Source of the DNA: Zobellia roscoffensis
GTDB taxonomy: Bacteria; Bacteroidota; Bacteroidia; Flavobacteriales; Flavobacteriaceae
Assembly: GCF_015330165.1 (NCBI RefSeq)
Contig: NZ_JADDXT010000002.1
Location: forward strand, 1,920,504 to 1,984,503
Length of the DNA stretch: 64,000 nt
Reading direction: 5' to 3'
Shown here: piece after piece, positions 23,423 through 33,344 of the stretch
How positions within the stretch are numbered: the stretch's first letter is position 1
Layout: every line of letters begins with the position of its first letter
Made by a program: the position numbers and the translations under genes
Notes under the pieces: generated by a model
Databases searched by the model: none
What the model was told of the DNA's origin: nothing
Seen by the model: the letters and a program-made list of their open reading frames with translations, nothing else

Positions 23423-25822
23423 TTATTCCATTCTCAAACTCTTTATAGGGTTTCTGTTTGCGGCTTTAATTGCCTGAAAACTGACTGTGAGAATGGTTAT
23501 GGCTAGGGCGCCTACTACTGCTAAAAGGAAAATCCACCATTCTAGTATTACGTGATACGGATAGTCTTGCAACCAACCGTTCATAACAAAGTAGGATATA
23601 GGGATGGCAATAAAACAGGAAATTATGACCAGTTTCAAAAAGTCTCTTGAGAGCATATTCCAAACATTAAAAATGGAGGCTCCCAATACTTTTCTAACTC
23701 CAATTTCTTTTTGGCGTTGCTCGGCAACGAAAGAAGTAAGGCCAAATAGTCCCAAACAGCTGATTAAAATGGCAAGTGCGGTGAAAATAGATGAAAGAGA
23801 ACCAATGCGTTCTTCCGCAGAAAATTTTTCACCATATTCAGAATCCACAAAATCATATTGAAAAGGGATATCGGGAAAATGGGATTTAAAGACACTTTCA
23901 ATAATAGAAATATTTTCGCTGGCACTTTTTTCAGGGTTTAGGCGCAAGTTGTAAAAACTGGCGTTTTCGTTTTTGTCATACGCGTAAATACCTTGTTTTA
24001 CAGGTTCGTATGGCGACTGCGTAATCATATCTTGTACCACGCCAATTATTTTTAAGGGAGGAAACGGGTCTTCAATATCATCATCTTTTATGTACTTTCC
24101 TATGGGGTCTGTAAGTCCCATATATTTCACCGCGGTCTCATTAATGAGTACTGCATTTGAGTCGGTTGCGAACTCTCTGGAGAAATCCCTTCCCTCTAAT
24201 ATCTTTAGGTTTAACGATTTTGCATATTCCGCTGTTACATCGGTCCACGCAAGATCCTCTTGAAAGCCTTCCGGTTTGCCTTCCCAACTAAAACCACTTC
24301 TATTGGACCAAATCTGGGTAGTAGGTGCACTGGAAGCGGACATTTCTAATACCGCACCGGATGCAGTAAACTCGCTCCGCATTAAATCGTATTTACCACT
24401 AAAATCTTGACTCATAGTCGGTATTTGAACTAAACCTTCTTTTTCATAGCCTATGGGACGGTTTTTGGCAAAGTTTATTTGTTGCATTACGATAACCGTA
24501 CCGATGATAAATGCCACGGACACCGTAAACTGTAGCACCACCAATATTTTTCGAGGTAAACCCGCATGTTTTCCAGTAGTCATGGTGCCTTTCAGCACAT
24601 CTACAGGTTTAAAAGAAGACAGATATAGGGCAGGGTAGCTTCCAGCAAGTAGGGAGGTCAACAGGACAAATATGAATGAAGTAATCCAAAACATACCATT
24701 GCCCCATGGGAACACCATTTCCTTTTTTGCCAAATTATTGAATCCGTCTAGCGATAAAAGAACTATAAGAACAGCAATGCCAAAAGCAAACAGCACTACC
24801 AGAAAAGATTCGCTTAAAAATTGATAAATCAATTGATTTCTTTGTGACCCGATAGATTTTCTAATACCTACTTCTTTGGCACGTTTCTCTGATCTGGCCG
24901 TGCTCAGATTCATAAAGTTTATACAGGCCAATAGCAATACGAAAGCGCCTATTATGCTAAATAACCAAACATATTTGATGCGGCCACCGTCCTGCTTACC
25001 GTTTTCAAAATTACTACGTAGGTACCAATCTTTCATTGGGAGTAAGAACAGCTGCGGGTTAAATTCGGCCGCTTCCTCATTAAGGTTTTTCTTGACATCC
25101 TTAATGGAGGTCGAAATATCGGTCATACCTGTATTATCGGCAATCTGAACGAACATTTGAAATGAGTTGTTACCCCATTGGTCTTCCGCATTATTTACCC
25201 ATTCAAAAAGAGATAGATATTTCTCCCATGGCATGATGTATTCCAAATCACTGAACGAATTATTCTTGGGTATATCTTCATACACGGCCGTTACGTCCAT
25301 ATCATATTGGCTATTCCCTTTCACTACTTTTCCTATGGGGTCTTCATTTCCGAAGAGGGCATTTGCCACGGACTCCGAAAGCATGATGGAATTAATCTTT
25401 CGTAGACCATCTTTTTCACCTTTTAAAATATTTAGATCTAGCAGCTCTGGGGCTTCGGCTTGCATGAAGTTTCCATCTTTTGAAAGACTTTTTTCGCCAT
25501 AATTCAAATAGACAGAATTGTTCCAAGAAGACATGACAATATGTTTGAATTTATCATTATGCTTATCTCGAAAGGCCATTTCCAAGGGTCTTGGAACGGC
25601 ATTATTGGTGCCTGTTTCACCATTGAATGTTTGTGATTGAACTACTTGTGCTATACGCTCGTTTTTCTTGAAATAATCGTTGTACGAGAGTTCATCATTT
25701 ACCCAAAGACCTATAATTAATGTTACCGCCATACCTAGGGCCAGACCACCAATATTAATAGCCGAATACCCTTTGTTTTTCAAGAGGTTTCGCCAAGCGA
25801 TTTTAAAATAATTTTTAAGCAT
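23423..25822 (-). CDS. MacB/FtsX-like ABC transporter permease (second copy)
   Basis: 799 residues. N-terminal membrane helix (about 20-42), a large periplasmic MacB-type domain, an FtsX module in the middle (about 285-425), a second periplasmic domain (about 450-670) and a C-terminal FtsX module ending AANRNPIKSLRME. It has no ATPase, so it must use the ATPase encoded at 28375-29070. Last gene of a tolC, hlyD, ATPase, permease, permease run on the minus strand. The two permeases are homologous and may form a heterodimer. Probable substrate: drugs, peptides or other exported molecules moved across the envelope; not determined. Confidence 0.9.
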   Translation of the reverse strand: MLKNYFKIAWRNLLKNKGYSAINIGGLALGMAVTLIIGLWVNDELSYNDYFKKNERIAQVVQSQTFNGETGTNNAVPRPLEMAFRDKHNDKFKHIVMSSWNNSVYLNYGEKSLSKDGNFMQAEAPELLDLNILKGEKDGLRKINSIMLSESVANALFGNEDPIGKVVKGNSQYDMDVTAVYEDIPKNNSFSDLEYIMPWEKYLSLFEWVNNAEDQWGNNSFQMFVQIADNTGMTDISTSIKDVKKNLNEEAAEFNPQLFLLPMKDWYLRSNFENGKQDGGRIKYVWLFSIIGAFVLLLACINFMNLSTARSEKRAKEVGIRKSIGSQRNQLIYQFLSESFLVVLFAFGIAVLIVLLSLDGFNNLAKKEMVFPWGNGMFWITSFIFVLLTSLLAGSYPALYLSSFKPVDVLKGTMTTGKHAGLPRKILVVLQFTVSVAFIIGTVIVMQQINFAKNRPIGYEKEGLVQIPTMSQDFSGKYDLMRSEFTASGAVLEMSASSAPTTQIWSNRSGFSWEGKPEGFQEDLAWTDVTAEYAKSLNLKILEGRDFSREFATDSNAVLINETAVKYMGLTDPIGKYIKDDDIEDPFPPLKIIGVVQDMITQSPYEPVKQGIYAYDKNENASFYNLRLNPEKSASENISIIESVFKSHFPDIPFQYDFVDSEYGEKFSAEERIGSLSSIFTALAILISCLGLFGLTSFVAEQRQKEIGVRKVLGASIFNVWNMLSRDFLKLVIISCFIAIPISYFVMNGWLQDYPYHVILEWWIFLLAVVGALAITILTVSFQAIKAANRNPIKSLRME

Positions 25823-25852
25823 GATTTTAGTTTTTTGATTGGATTGATGATA

Positions 25853-28288
25853 TTATTCTGTACGCAGGCTTTTTACTGGGTTGGTAATGGCTGCTTTAAT
25901 GCTCTGATACCCGACCGTTAGTATTGAAATTGCAATAGCTAAGACTGCTGCAAGAACGAATACCCACCAAGGAATGTCTATACGATATGAAAAATCTTCA
26001 AGCCACTTATTCATGGTAAACCAACCTATGGGAAGAGAAATAAGAATTGAAATAGCCACTAACTTTAAAAAGTCTAAGGACAGTTTATAGCTTATTTGAG
26101 TAACGCTTGCACCCAATACTTTTCGGATTCCTATTTCTTTGGTTCTTTTTTCTGCATTGAAAGCTGCTAACCCAAACAACCCTAAACAGGCAATAAGAAT
26201 TGATAAAATGGTAAATATGATGAAGATTTTGCCTAAGCGCTGTTCTGCTTTGTAGGTGTCGTTAAAAGAGTCTTCCATGAAGTAATAATCAAAAGGTTGG
26301 CCCGGGGCGACGGTATTCCATACCCTTTCTATACTTGCTATAGCGCTTTGGAAATCACCAGCTTCTAACTTAATTGCCATAGCATTTTTATGTCCTTGTA
26401 ATTGTATGCTAAGGGCTTCAATACCCTCTTTTAAAGTGTCAAAATGAAAATCTTTCACTACACCAATTATGGTAAAATATTGCGGATTTTCATCTCCTAA
26501 GCTAGAAGTATACCTTTTTCCCAAGGCATCTTCTGGTGAAAATCCCATGTGGTCAACGGCTGTTTCGTTTACAATAATATTGGTAGAGTCGTTGCCTACT
26601 TCTTTGCTAAAACTTCTACCGGCAATTAGTTTAAAATCCATTGTGGAAATATAATCGTAATCTGCATTCCAAGTTTGCATGCTAATGGCATTCTCTTGTG
26701 TAGAATTACCTTCTTCGGGTTTGAAAGTAGAGTCACTACGATTGGAAGGTGTTGGAAAAAAGCTGCTTAAAGTGGCATTCTTTACAAAACTTAGTTGTTT
26801 TACTTCTTCTTTAAAGGAGGTTGCTTTGCTGCCTGCAACATACACATCGTTAACAATAAGCACTTGGTCCTTTGAGAAGCCTAAATCCTTACCCTGGATA
26901 AATTTGAGTTGCTGGTAAACGATCAACGTACTTACAATTAAAAAAACTGAAATGGCAAACTGAAAAATTACTAATGAATTTCTAATTTTTCCACCACCCA
27001 CACTGCTCTGACCTCCACCCTTAAGGACTTTTACTGGTTTGAATCGGGACATGAAAAAAGCAGGGTAACTTCCAGAAAACAGTCCAAGAAAAATAACGAA
27101 CCCTATCAAAATTAACCAGAAGAACGGATTCAAAAACGGAATGGAAATATTTTTGTCGGCTAATGAGTTGAAAAAAGGTAAAGCAATTAATGCTAATACC
27201 ATCGCCAATATGAGAGATAAAAAAGAAATTAAACCTGATTCTACTAAGAACTGTCTAATTAATTCTGACTTATTGGACCCCAAAGTTTTTCTTACCCCTA
27301 CTTCTTTGGCTCTCTTTAGAGAGTGCGCCGTGGAAAGGTTCATGAAATTGACGGCAGCCAAAACGATAAGAAAAATAGCAATAAAAGAAAGAATGTATAT
27401 ACTTTGGATGTCATTATTGGCGCTCACTTCTGCTACCCTATGAGAGTTTAAATGAATTGCTGTTAGCGGAATAGTACTATAGATTAGATAATCACCAGAA
27501 GCTTTTAGTTGTTCTTCGGTAACACCTGGAATAAATTTTTGAACTCCCGGTATTACATATTTTCCTAAGAGTCCGCGTAAAGGAGCTTGGAGGTCGTTAA
27601 TGTTCGCAGTGGGAATAAGTTTTATAAAGGTTTGATAGTTATTGCTGCCCCAGTTAACAATTTTAGAATCTTCATAACTGGACATTGACATATAAACGGT
27701 GTGGTCTCTTAAAAATGAGTTTTGGGGAAAATCATCAATTACTCCGGTTACAGTATAGGTTTCATTGTTGTTGAGCACTACATTTTGACCGATGGCAGTA
27801 AGAGTACCAAAGTGCTTTTCAGCAGCGGATTTGGTAAGAACTAGGGTGTTGGGCCGTTTTAAGGCAGTCTCCTTATCGCCAACTAAAAGGTCAATCCCGA
27901 ACATGTCAAAAAAGCTGGGGTCTACAAAAGTGGTTTGTTCTTCTTTTGCATTGGCTTCTGCATTTTCTTTTCTTAATAATGCACTGCCCCAAGTCCTAAA
28001 ACGAGTAACGGTTTCTATCTCTGAGAAGTCGCTTTTAAGTGCCGAAGCTAAAGGGGCAGGGGTAACGGCAAATTCTCTAGCTTCGCCTCCAAACTTAATA
28101 TCTACATTTACTCTATGAATACGGTCCGCATCCGTAAACATGGTATCATAACTCATTTCGTCATAGATATATAATGAAATAAGCAAAGCTCCGGCCATTC
28201 CAATGGCTAATCCAAAGATGTTTAGGAAGGTGAAAAACGGTTGCTTTTTTAGACTCCGCCAGGCAATTTTTATATAGTTTTTGAACAT
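25853..28288 (-). CDS. MacB/FtsX-like ABC transporter permease (first copy)
   Basis: 811 residues, the same double-FtsX architecture as its downstream neighbour: N-terminal membrane helix in FFTFLNIFGLAIGMAGALLIS, a periplasmic MacB-type domain, an FtsX module with FMNLSTAHSLKRAKEVGVRKTLG and a C-terminal FtsX module with EKRTKEIGIRKVLGAS ending NPVKSLRTE. A paralogue of the downstream gene, 30 bases away. It belongs to the five-gene efflux unit that is divergent from a sigma-54 response regulator and histidine kinase. Confidence 0.9.
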   Translation of the reverse strand: MFKNYIKIAWRSLKKQPFFTFLNIFGLAIGMAGALLISLYIYDEMSYDTMFTDADRIHRVNVDIKFGGEAREFAVTPAPLASALKSDFSEIETVTRFRTWGSALLRKENAEANAKEEQTTFVDPSFFDMFGIDLLVGDKETALKRPNTLVLTKSAAEKHFGTLTAIGQNVVLNNNETYTVTGVIDDFPQNSFLRDHTVYMSMSSYEDSKIVNWGSNNYQTFIKLIPTANINDLQAPLRGLLGKYVIPGVQKFIPGVTEEQLKASGDYLIYSTIPLTAIHLNSHRVAEVSANNDIQSIYILSFIAIFLIVLAAVNFMNLSTAHSLKRAKEVGVRKTLGSNKSELIRQFLVESGLISFLSLILAMVLALIALPFFNSLADKNISIPFLNPFFWLILIGFVIFLGLFSGSYPAFFMSRFKPVKVLKGGGQSSVGGGKIRNSLVIFQFAISVFLIVSTLIVYQQLKFIQGKDLGFSKDQVLIVNDVYVAGSKATSFKEEVKQLSFVKNATLSSFFPTPSNRSDSTFKPEEGNSTQENAISMQTWNADYDYISTMDFKLIAGRSFSKEVGNDSTNIIVNETAVDHMGFSPEDALGKRYTSSLGDENPQYFTIIGVVKDFHFDTLKEGIEALSIQLQGHKNAMAIKLEAGDFQSAIASIERVWNTVAPGQPFDYYFMEDSFNDTYKAEQRLGKIFIIFTILSILIACLGLFGLAAFNAEKRTKEIGIRKVLGASVTQISYKLSLDFLKLVAISILISLPIGWFTMNKWLEDFSYRIDIPWWVFVLAAVLAIAISILTVGYQSIKAAITNPVKSLRTE

Positions 28289-28374
28289 GATTCTCGTGTT
28301 TGGCTGATTACTTATTTATCCGTGATTAAGGGATAAGTTTGGTTGATTAGTTGTTGATTGATGAATAAACTCCT

Positions 28375-29070
28375 TTACATTATGGCTCCTATGGCCCTAT
28401 TTTGGCTTTCGGTTACGATTTGACCATCAAATAGGTTGACTACCCTGTGGGCGTAATGCGAATCCCTGTCCGAGTGTGTTACCATTACAATTGTAGTTCC
28501 CTCTTGGTTGAGTTCTGTTAACAGGTTCATTACTTCAATTCCGTTTTTGGAATCTAGGTTCCCTGTTGGTTCATCGGCCAATATTAATTTCGGATTGGTG
28601 ACTACCGCTCTGGAAATTGCCACACGTTGTTGTTGCCCCCCGGATAATTGCTGAGGAAAGTGCTTTTCCCTATGGGCGATTTTCATTCGTTCTAAAACTT
28701 CGCGTACTTTCTGCTTACGTTCCGCTTTACCCATTTTTAGATAGATTAAGGGTAGTTCTACATTTTCATAAACAGTAAGTTCATCAATAAGGTTGAAACT
28801 CTGAAATACGAAACCTAAATTGCCTTTTCGCAGTTCGGTTCGCTGGCGTTCTTTGAGGTTACTTACCTCATGACCGGCAAACTGGTAGGTACCCTCGTTG
28901 GGGTTGTCTAACATTCCTATGATGTTCAAAAGGGTTGATTTTCCACAACCTGATGGCCCCATAATGGCTACGAATTCGCCTTCTTCTACCTTTAGGTTTA
29001 CATTGTTGAGTGCTAAGGTTTCTACCTCTTCGGTTCTGAAACTCTTTTTTATATTCTGTATGTGTATCAT
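28375..29070 (-). CDS. ABC transporter ATP-binding protein (MacB/LolD-like)
   Basis: 231 residues, ATPase only. Walker A GPSGCGKST, signature LSGGQQQRVAISRA, Walker B LILADEPT, switch His in MVTHSDRDSHYAHRV. It powers the two permeases encoded downstream and is of the MacB/LolD class. It lies 55 bases after the periplasmic adaptor gene. Confidence 0.93.
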   Translation of the reverse strand: MIHIQNIKKSFRTEEVETLALNNVNLKVEEGEFVAIMGPSGCGKSTLLNIIGMLDNPNEGTYQFAGHEVSNLKERQRTELRKGNLGFVFQSFNLIDELTVYENVELPLIYLKMGKAERKQKVREVLERMKIAHREKHFPQQLSGGQQQRVAISRAVVTNPKLILADEPTGNLDSKNGIEVMNLLTELNQEGTTIVMVTHSDRDSHYAHRVVNLFDGQIVTESQNRAIGAIM

Positions 29071-29125
29071 GATTTGATTGATTTCGTTATTATAAAAGAC
29101 TATGATTTAGTGAAATAGTGACAGT

Positions 29126-30376
29126 TTATTTTAATATAATTTTTTCCGCTTCACCAAAAGAATCGTAATTGCTGGTTATTACTTTCTCACCGGCTTCAAG
29201 ACCTTCTAGGACTTCATAGTGTTTTGAATTCTGTTTCCCAATTCTGATATTTCTTTTTATGGCCTCATCACCATCTGCCGTTACAACAAAAATCCATTGT
29301 CCGCCAGTACTTTGAAAAAAGCTGCCTTTAGGTAACAATAAGGCGTCATTCGATTCACCCAATTGCAATCTAATATTGTAACTCTGCCCCGTGCGTATTG
29401 TTTCCGGTTTCTCTGCGGTAAATACCAAATCTACTTTAAACCTGCCGTTGCGAACCTCAGGATACACTTTTCTGACCCTCAACGGGAATTGTTTTCCATT
29501 CCGCTCCAATACGGCTACAAGTTCTCTTTTAACCCGGTCTATGTAATGCTCATCTATATTGGCTTCAATTTTGTAATCCGTTAGAACATTAATTTGTCCA
29601 ATACGTTGCCCTTGCGATATATTTTGACCTATTTCGGCATCAAGGAAACCTAGTTGACCATCGGCAGGAGCCCTTACGTTTAAGTGGTCAAGACGTTGGT
29701 AGACCATACCCAAAGTTTTCTGCATTCGGTTTAAATCGGCATCAAGCCCCGTTAGGGATGTTTCACGTAGTTCATCATCGTTTTCGGTCTGCATTTTTAT
29801 AATCTCGAACTGTTTTTTAGAAAGGTCATAGTTCTCTTTTGAGGTTAGATATTCTTCTCTAGAAATCAATTCGTCATCAAATAAAGCTTGGTTCTGTTCA
29901 AAATTTCTTTTTAACCGCTGAAGCTCGGTACTCGCAGTGGCCAATGACTTACGGCCTTCCACTTGTCTAGAATCAAAATTGAGTTTAGTGGAACGAAGAT
30001 CGTTTTGCTTTAAGGCCAAGTTGCTTTCACTCTGTAGGATTTGCTCATAAAGGTTAATATTTTCAAGCTTTAGGATAATGTCTCCTTTTTTTACCGTAGC
30101 TCCTTCTTCAATTAGTTTTTCGCTCACACGCCCACCTTCATAAGCATCCATGTAAATAGTTGTGATAGGCGCTACGTTTCCGCTTATAGTAATGTAATCG
30201 TCAAACTTACCATCAGTAACGGTAGCAACAGAAAGTTTTTCTTTATCCGTACGGAATGTGGAAACCGAACTTGCAAACAAAAATTGATAGCCCACAAAAA
30301 GTAGCAATAGACCTAAGGCAATATAACCGTAGTGTTTTGCCCGTAACCCTTTTTTCTTTTCTAATTGTATATCCAT
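29126..30376 (-). CDS. HlyD/MacA-like periplasmic adaptor protein
   Basis: 416 residues. One N-terminal membrane helix (about 16-36), then a lipoyl-like half (about 80-110: GGRVSEKLIEEGATVKKGDIILKLEN), a long coiled-coil hairpin (about 110-225, rich in Leu, Gln and Glu), the second lipoyl half (VRAPADGQLGFLDAEIGQ) and a beta-barrel domain to the end. It bridges the inner-membrane ABC permeases to the TolC channel encoded directly upstream. Confidence 0.92.
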   Translation of the reverse strand: MDIQLEKKKGLRAKHYGYIALGLLLLFVGYQFLFASSVSTFRTDKEKLSVATVTDGKFDDYITISGNVAPITTIYMDAYEGGRVSEKLIEEGATVKKGDIILKLENINLYEQILQSESNLALKQNDLRSTKLNFDSRQVEGRKSLATASTELQRLKRNFEQNQALFDDELISREEYLTSKENYDLSKKQFEIIKMQTENDDELRETSLTGLDADLNRMQKTLGMVYQRLDHLNVRAPADGQLGFLDAEIGQNISQGQRIGQINVLTDYKIEANIDEHYIDRVKRELVAVLERNGKQFPLRVRKVYPEVRNGRFKVDLVFTAEKPETIRTGQSYNIRLQLGESNDALLLPKGSFFQSTGGQWIFVVTADGDEAIKRNIRIGKQNSKHYEVLEGLEAGEKVITSNYDSFGEAEKIILK

Positions 30377-30418
30377 TATTGTATTAATTATCTTGGTTGA
30401 CTTGTTCTTATTTATGGC

Positions 30419-31765
30419 TTATTGTATGTCAAAAATGGGCAGTCCACGGTAAAAGTCCAGTGTGCTTTTATTGATTTCCGATTGAAGCTTTACCTGCAAA
30501 TTCTCATTCTGCGCACTAGCAAATAGATTCTTTGCTGTGAAGAGCTCTAAAGCGTTTATGAGTCCCTTTTCATATCTTTTTTGAGCAATGGTGAACGCCA
30601 GTTCTTGTGCTTTTACTTTTTGAGAGCTCTGTGTACGCTGCACTTCCAGTGATTCATAGGATTGCACCAACTGTTGGATTGTTTGGAAAACCAGCTGTTG
30701 CTGTATTTTAAGGTTGTTTTCTGCACGGTACCTTTCAATTTTTTGTTGTTTTATTCTGCCACGAGCAGACCAAATAGTACTAATGGGAACATCAAGACTG
30801 ACACCAATAAATTGAGAGGTGTTATCCTTGAATTGGTCACGAAAGGGAATAGTAGAACCTAAACTATCACGTGTGGTTTCAAAATATCCACTTGCCGTAC
30901 CGGCAAACAAAGAAAGAGATGGAAATAAAGAACCTCTCTCCGCAGCCAACTGTTTTTTGGCGGCTTTTACACGGAGCTCCTGTGCTTTTAGAAGAGGCAT
31001 GAATTCTTGTGCTTCGGCAAATATGGTGTCCGACTGTATGATGTTGTGTGCCTGCGCCACCTGGTTATCAGTTAAATTGTCCTGTATCGTTATTTTGCTG
31101 GTTCCTTCTAAATTCATTTCTTGAATTAGTTGTAGTTGGGCAGTGGCAAGTTGGTTTTTACTTTGGGTAAGGTTTAATTTATCCGTAAGTAACAAAGATT
31201 CAGCTTCATAAAGGTCCGCACCTGCTTTGAGTCCCAATTCAATTTGCCTTGCTACTAGGTCGTAATTGGCTTGAGAGACGGTCATCTGTTCTTTTGAAAT
31301 CGCGACCAGACCTTGAAAAAATTTAATATCGTAAAAGGCTTGCATCACTCTAAAAGCAAGAAGATAGCGTTGTTGTAGGTTTTCCTCTTGAGTTGCTTTA
31401 TAAAGAAACTTGGTGGCCTTAATGGTATTTATTTTTTGGAAGCCCCTAAATAGGTCTACGGAACTTTCTAGGGTGTAGCGGTTCGAAAAGAAATCAGTGG
31501 TCACAACATCATTGGTAAAAGGGTCTGTGCTACGTCCAAAATTGATGACATAGTTAGTAGATGCATTTACGGAAGGTAAAAGATCCCGAATAGATTGACG
31601 ATAAGTTTCCCTGTCCGATGCCGTATTAAGCGTATAGTCCTTTAACTGTAAATTATGCTCTAATGCATAAGCCACGCATTCATCTAACGTATAAGTCTCT
31701 TGACCACTTAATTTGGATGAAAGCAAGAGAAGAATAAAAACTAAATATTTAAATAACTGAATCAT
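30419..31765 (-). CDS. TolC family outer membrane channel
   Basis: 448 residues, a signal peptide (cleavage near KLSGQ-E) followed by two internally similar helical repeats typical of TolC: YTLDECVAYALEHNLQLKDYTL near the start, LNLTQSKNQLATAQLQLIQEMNLE, and RYEKGLINALELFTAKN near the end. It forms the outer-membrane exit for the MacA/MacB-like machinery. It is the first gene of the unit. The 161-base gap to the divergent response-regulator gene contains a possible sigma-54 promoter and upstream enhancer dyads. Confidence 0.92.
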   Translation of the reverse strand: MIQLFKYLVFILLLLSSKLSGQETYTLDECVAYALEHNLQLKDYTLNTASDRETYRQSIRDLLPSVNASTNYVINFGRSTDPFTNDVVTTDFFSNRYTLESSVDLFRGFQKINTIKATKFLYKATQEENLQQRYLLAFRVMQAFYDIKFFQGLVAISKEQMTVSQANYDLVARQIELGLKAGADLYEAESLLLTDKLNLTQSKNQLATAQLQLIQEMNLEGTSKITIQDNLTDNQVAQAHNIIQSDTIFAEAQEFMPLLKAQELRVKAAKKQLAAERGSLFPSLSLFAGTASGYFETTRDSLGSTIPFRDQFKDNTSQFIGVSLDVPISTIWSARGRIKQQKIERYRAENNLKIQQQLVFQTIQQLVQSYESLEVQRTQSSQKVKAQELAFTIAQKRYEKGLINALELFTAKNLFASAQNENLQVKLQSEINKSTLDFYRGLPIFDIQ

Positions 31766-31790
31766 AATCGTATTGGTATGCCAAACTTAT

Positions 31791-31807
31791 AACGATTCTC
31801 ATGCCAA
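31791..31807 (-). promoter_or_regulatory. Possible sigma-54 promoter for the efflux operon
   Basis: On the minus strand TTGGCATGAGAATCGTT matches the -24 half (TTGGCAYG) of the sigma-54 consensus and has a degenerate -12 half (TCGTT instead of TTGCW). A start site about 16 bases before the tolC ATG would follow. The adjacent NtrC-type regulator and the upstream dyads support it, but the -12 mismatch keeps confidence low. Confidence 0.35.
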
Positions 31808-31891
31808 TAATGTAATATGCTGATTTTTAGATTTTTATAAATATTATTTTCTATTTGCATAGTTTGTGGTGTAAAAAATATGTACAGCAAT

Positions 31892-31918
31892 TGTCAAAAT
31901 TTTGGACACTGTCTAAAA
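31892..31918. promoter_or_regulatory. Candidate enhancer sites for the NtrC-type regulator
   Basis: Two overlapping dyads share the half-site TTTTGGACA: TGTCAAAATTTTGGACA (31892-31908) and TTTTGGACACTGTCTAAAA (31900-31918, 8 of 9 half-site positions). They lie about 110 bases upstream of the possible tolC start site, a normal distance for a sigma-54 enhancer, and directly before the regulator gene, allowing autoregulation. Confidence 0.45.
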
Positions 31919-31974
31919 AGTTATGAATGCAAGTTGTAGTTTTAAATGAACTTAGTAAAGCCTCTGGTAATCAA

Positions 31975-33342
31975 ATGGTAGATGCAAATATTTTAATTAT
32001 AGATGATAATAAGAGCGTCCTTAGCGCACTTGAAATTCTATTGCAGTTTGAATACAAAACCATACAGACCATCTCAAACCCGAATCAGATTACATCTTTT
32101 CCTGATTTAAAGGAAGTAGATATTGTACTGCTGGATATGAATTTCTCTGCGGGAGTAAACACCGGGAATGAAGGTTTGTATTGGTTGCGAGAGCTTAAGA
32201 AAAAGACGCCCCAGACTTCGGTCATAATGATGACAGCCTATGGAGCTGTAGATTTGGCGGTAATGGCATTAAAAGAAGGAGCTTCTGATTTTATTCTTAA
32301 ACCTTGGAATAACGATAAGCTTTTGGCAACGGTTAAATCTGCATACGAGCTTAGAAAATCAAAGAAGCAGGTTACTGAACTGAAACAGAAAGAAAGTCAC
32401 CTTAAACAGGTTATCAATCAGAACAAAAATTACATTATAGGTAATTCTAAGGCGTTAAATTCAGTGCTAAAGTTGGTTTCTAAAGTAGCAAAAACCGATG
32501 TAAACGTACTGATTACTGGAGAAAATGGTACAGGTAAGGAACTCATAGCACGTGAGCTTCACAAACTTTCAAGTAGGAATGACGAAGTATTTATTTCGGT
32601 GGATATGGGTTCAATATCAGAAAACCTTTTTGAAAGTGAACTTTTTGGACATACCAAAGGTTCTTTTACAGATGCTAAAGAAGACAGGGCAGGAAAATTT
32701 GAAGCAGCCAACGGGGGCACGTTGTTTTTAGATGAAATAGGAAACTTATCGCTTCAGGCGCAGGCAAAACTATTATCGGCCATTCAGAATAGAACTATTG
32801 TTCGCGTGGGGTCCAATAAACCAATTTCAGTAGATATACGTTTGATTTGTGCAACGAACGAGGATTTAGATAAAATGGTCGCCGAAGGACTTTTTAGGGA
32901 GGATTTATTGTATCGGATAAACACCATTAGGGTTGAGGTACCAGCACTTAGGGAACGTGATCAAGACATTTTGGTTTTGGCAGATTTCTATTTGAAAAAA
33001 TTCACTTCAAAATACGGGAAACCTGGACTTCGTATGAATCAAGCGGCTCAAGAAAAATTGATGGACTACGGATGGCCGGGAAATATTAGGGAACTATTGC
33101 ATACCATTGAACGGGCCGTTATACTTTCCGAAGGAAATGTGCTTAAATCAGAAGATTTCCTGCTAACCAATAAACAAACCGTATCCTCCAATTTAAATGG
33201 CCCCGCAACTTTAGAGGAAATGGAGTTTATGATGATTAATAGCGCATTAGAACAGAACGATGGCAATTACAGTGCAGCTGCGGAACAGTTGGGTATTTCT
33301 CGGCAAACACTCTACAATAAATTAAAGAAAATAGGGAAGTAG
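31975..33342 (+). CDS. Sigma-54-dependent response regulator (NtrC family)
   Basis: Receiver domain with acidic pair IIDDN, phospho-acceptor Asp in VLLDMNF and Lys in ILKPW, then an AAA+ domain with Walker A GENGTGKE, Walker B TLFLDEIG and the arginine-finger region, and a C-terminal Fis-type helix-turn-helix (NYSAAAEQLGISRQTLYNKLKKIG). The sigma-54-contacting loop reads GSFTDA rather than GAFTGA, keeping the Phe-Thr core. The start at 31975 places the receiver four residues from the N-terminus, as usual; an in-frame ATG at 31927 would add 16 residues. The histidine kinase gene follows after two bases. It likely activates the divergent efflux operon. Confidence 0.92.
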   Translation: MVDANILIIDDNKSVLSALEILLQFEYKTIQTISNPNQITSFPDLKEVDIVLLDMNFSAGVNTGNEGLYWLRELKKKTPQTSVIMMTAYGAVDLAVMALKEGASDFILKPWNNDKLLATVKSAYELRKSKKQVTELKQKESHLKQVINQNKNYIIGNSKALNSVLKLVSKVAKTDVNVLITGENGTGKELIARELHKLSSRNDEVFISVDMGSISENLFESELFGHTKGSFTDAKEDRAGKFEAANGGTLFLDEIGNLSLQAQAKLLSAIQNRTIVRVGSNKPISVDIRLICATNEDLDKMVAEGLFREDLLYRINTIRVEVPALRERDQDILVLADFYLKKFTSKYGKPGLRMNQAAQEKLMDYGWPGNIRELLHTIERAVILSEGNVLKSEDFLLTNKQTVSSNLNGPATLEEMEFMMINSALEQNDGNYSAAAEQLGISRQTLYNKLKKIGK

Positions 33343-33344
33343 GT

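Noticed and set aside
31766..31785. Second TTGGCAT on the minus strand as a sigma-54 promoter
   Set aside because: Its start of transcription would fall inside the tolC coding sequence and the -12 part (TACGA) does not match.
31927..31974. Longer N-terminus for the NtrC-type regulator
   Set aside because: Receiver domains usually begin within a few residues of the start; the ATG at 31975 fits. The longer form is not excluded.
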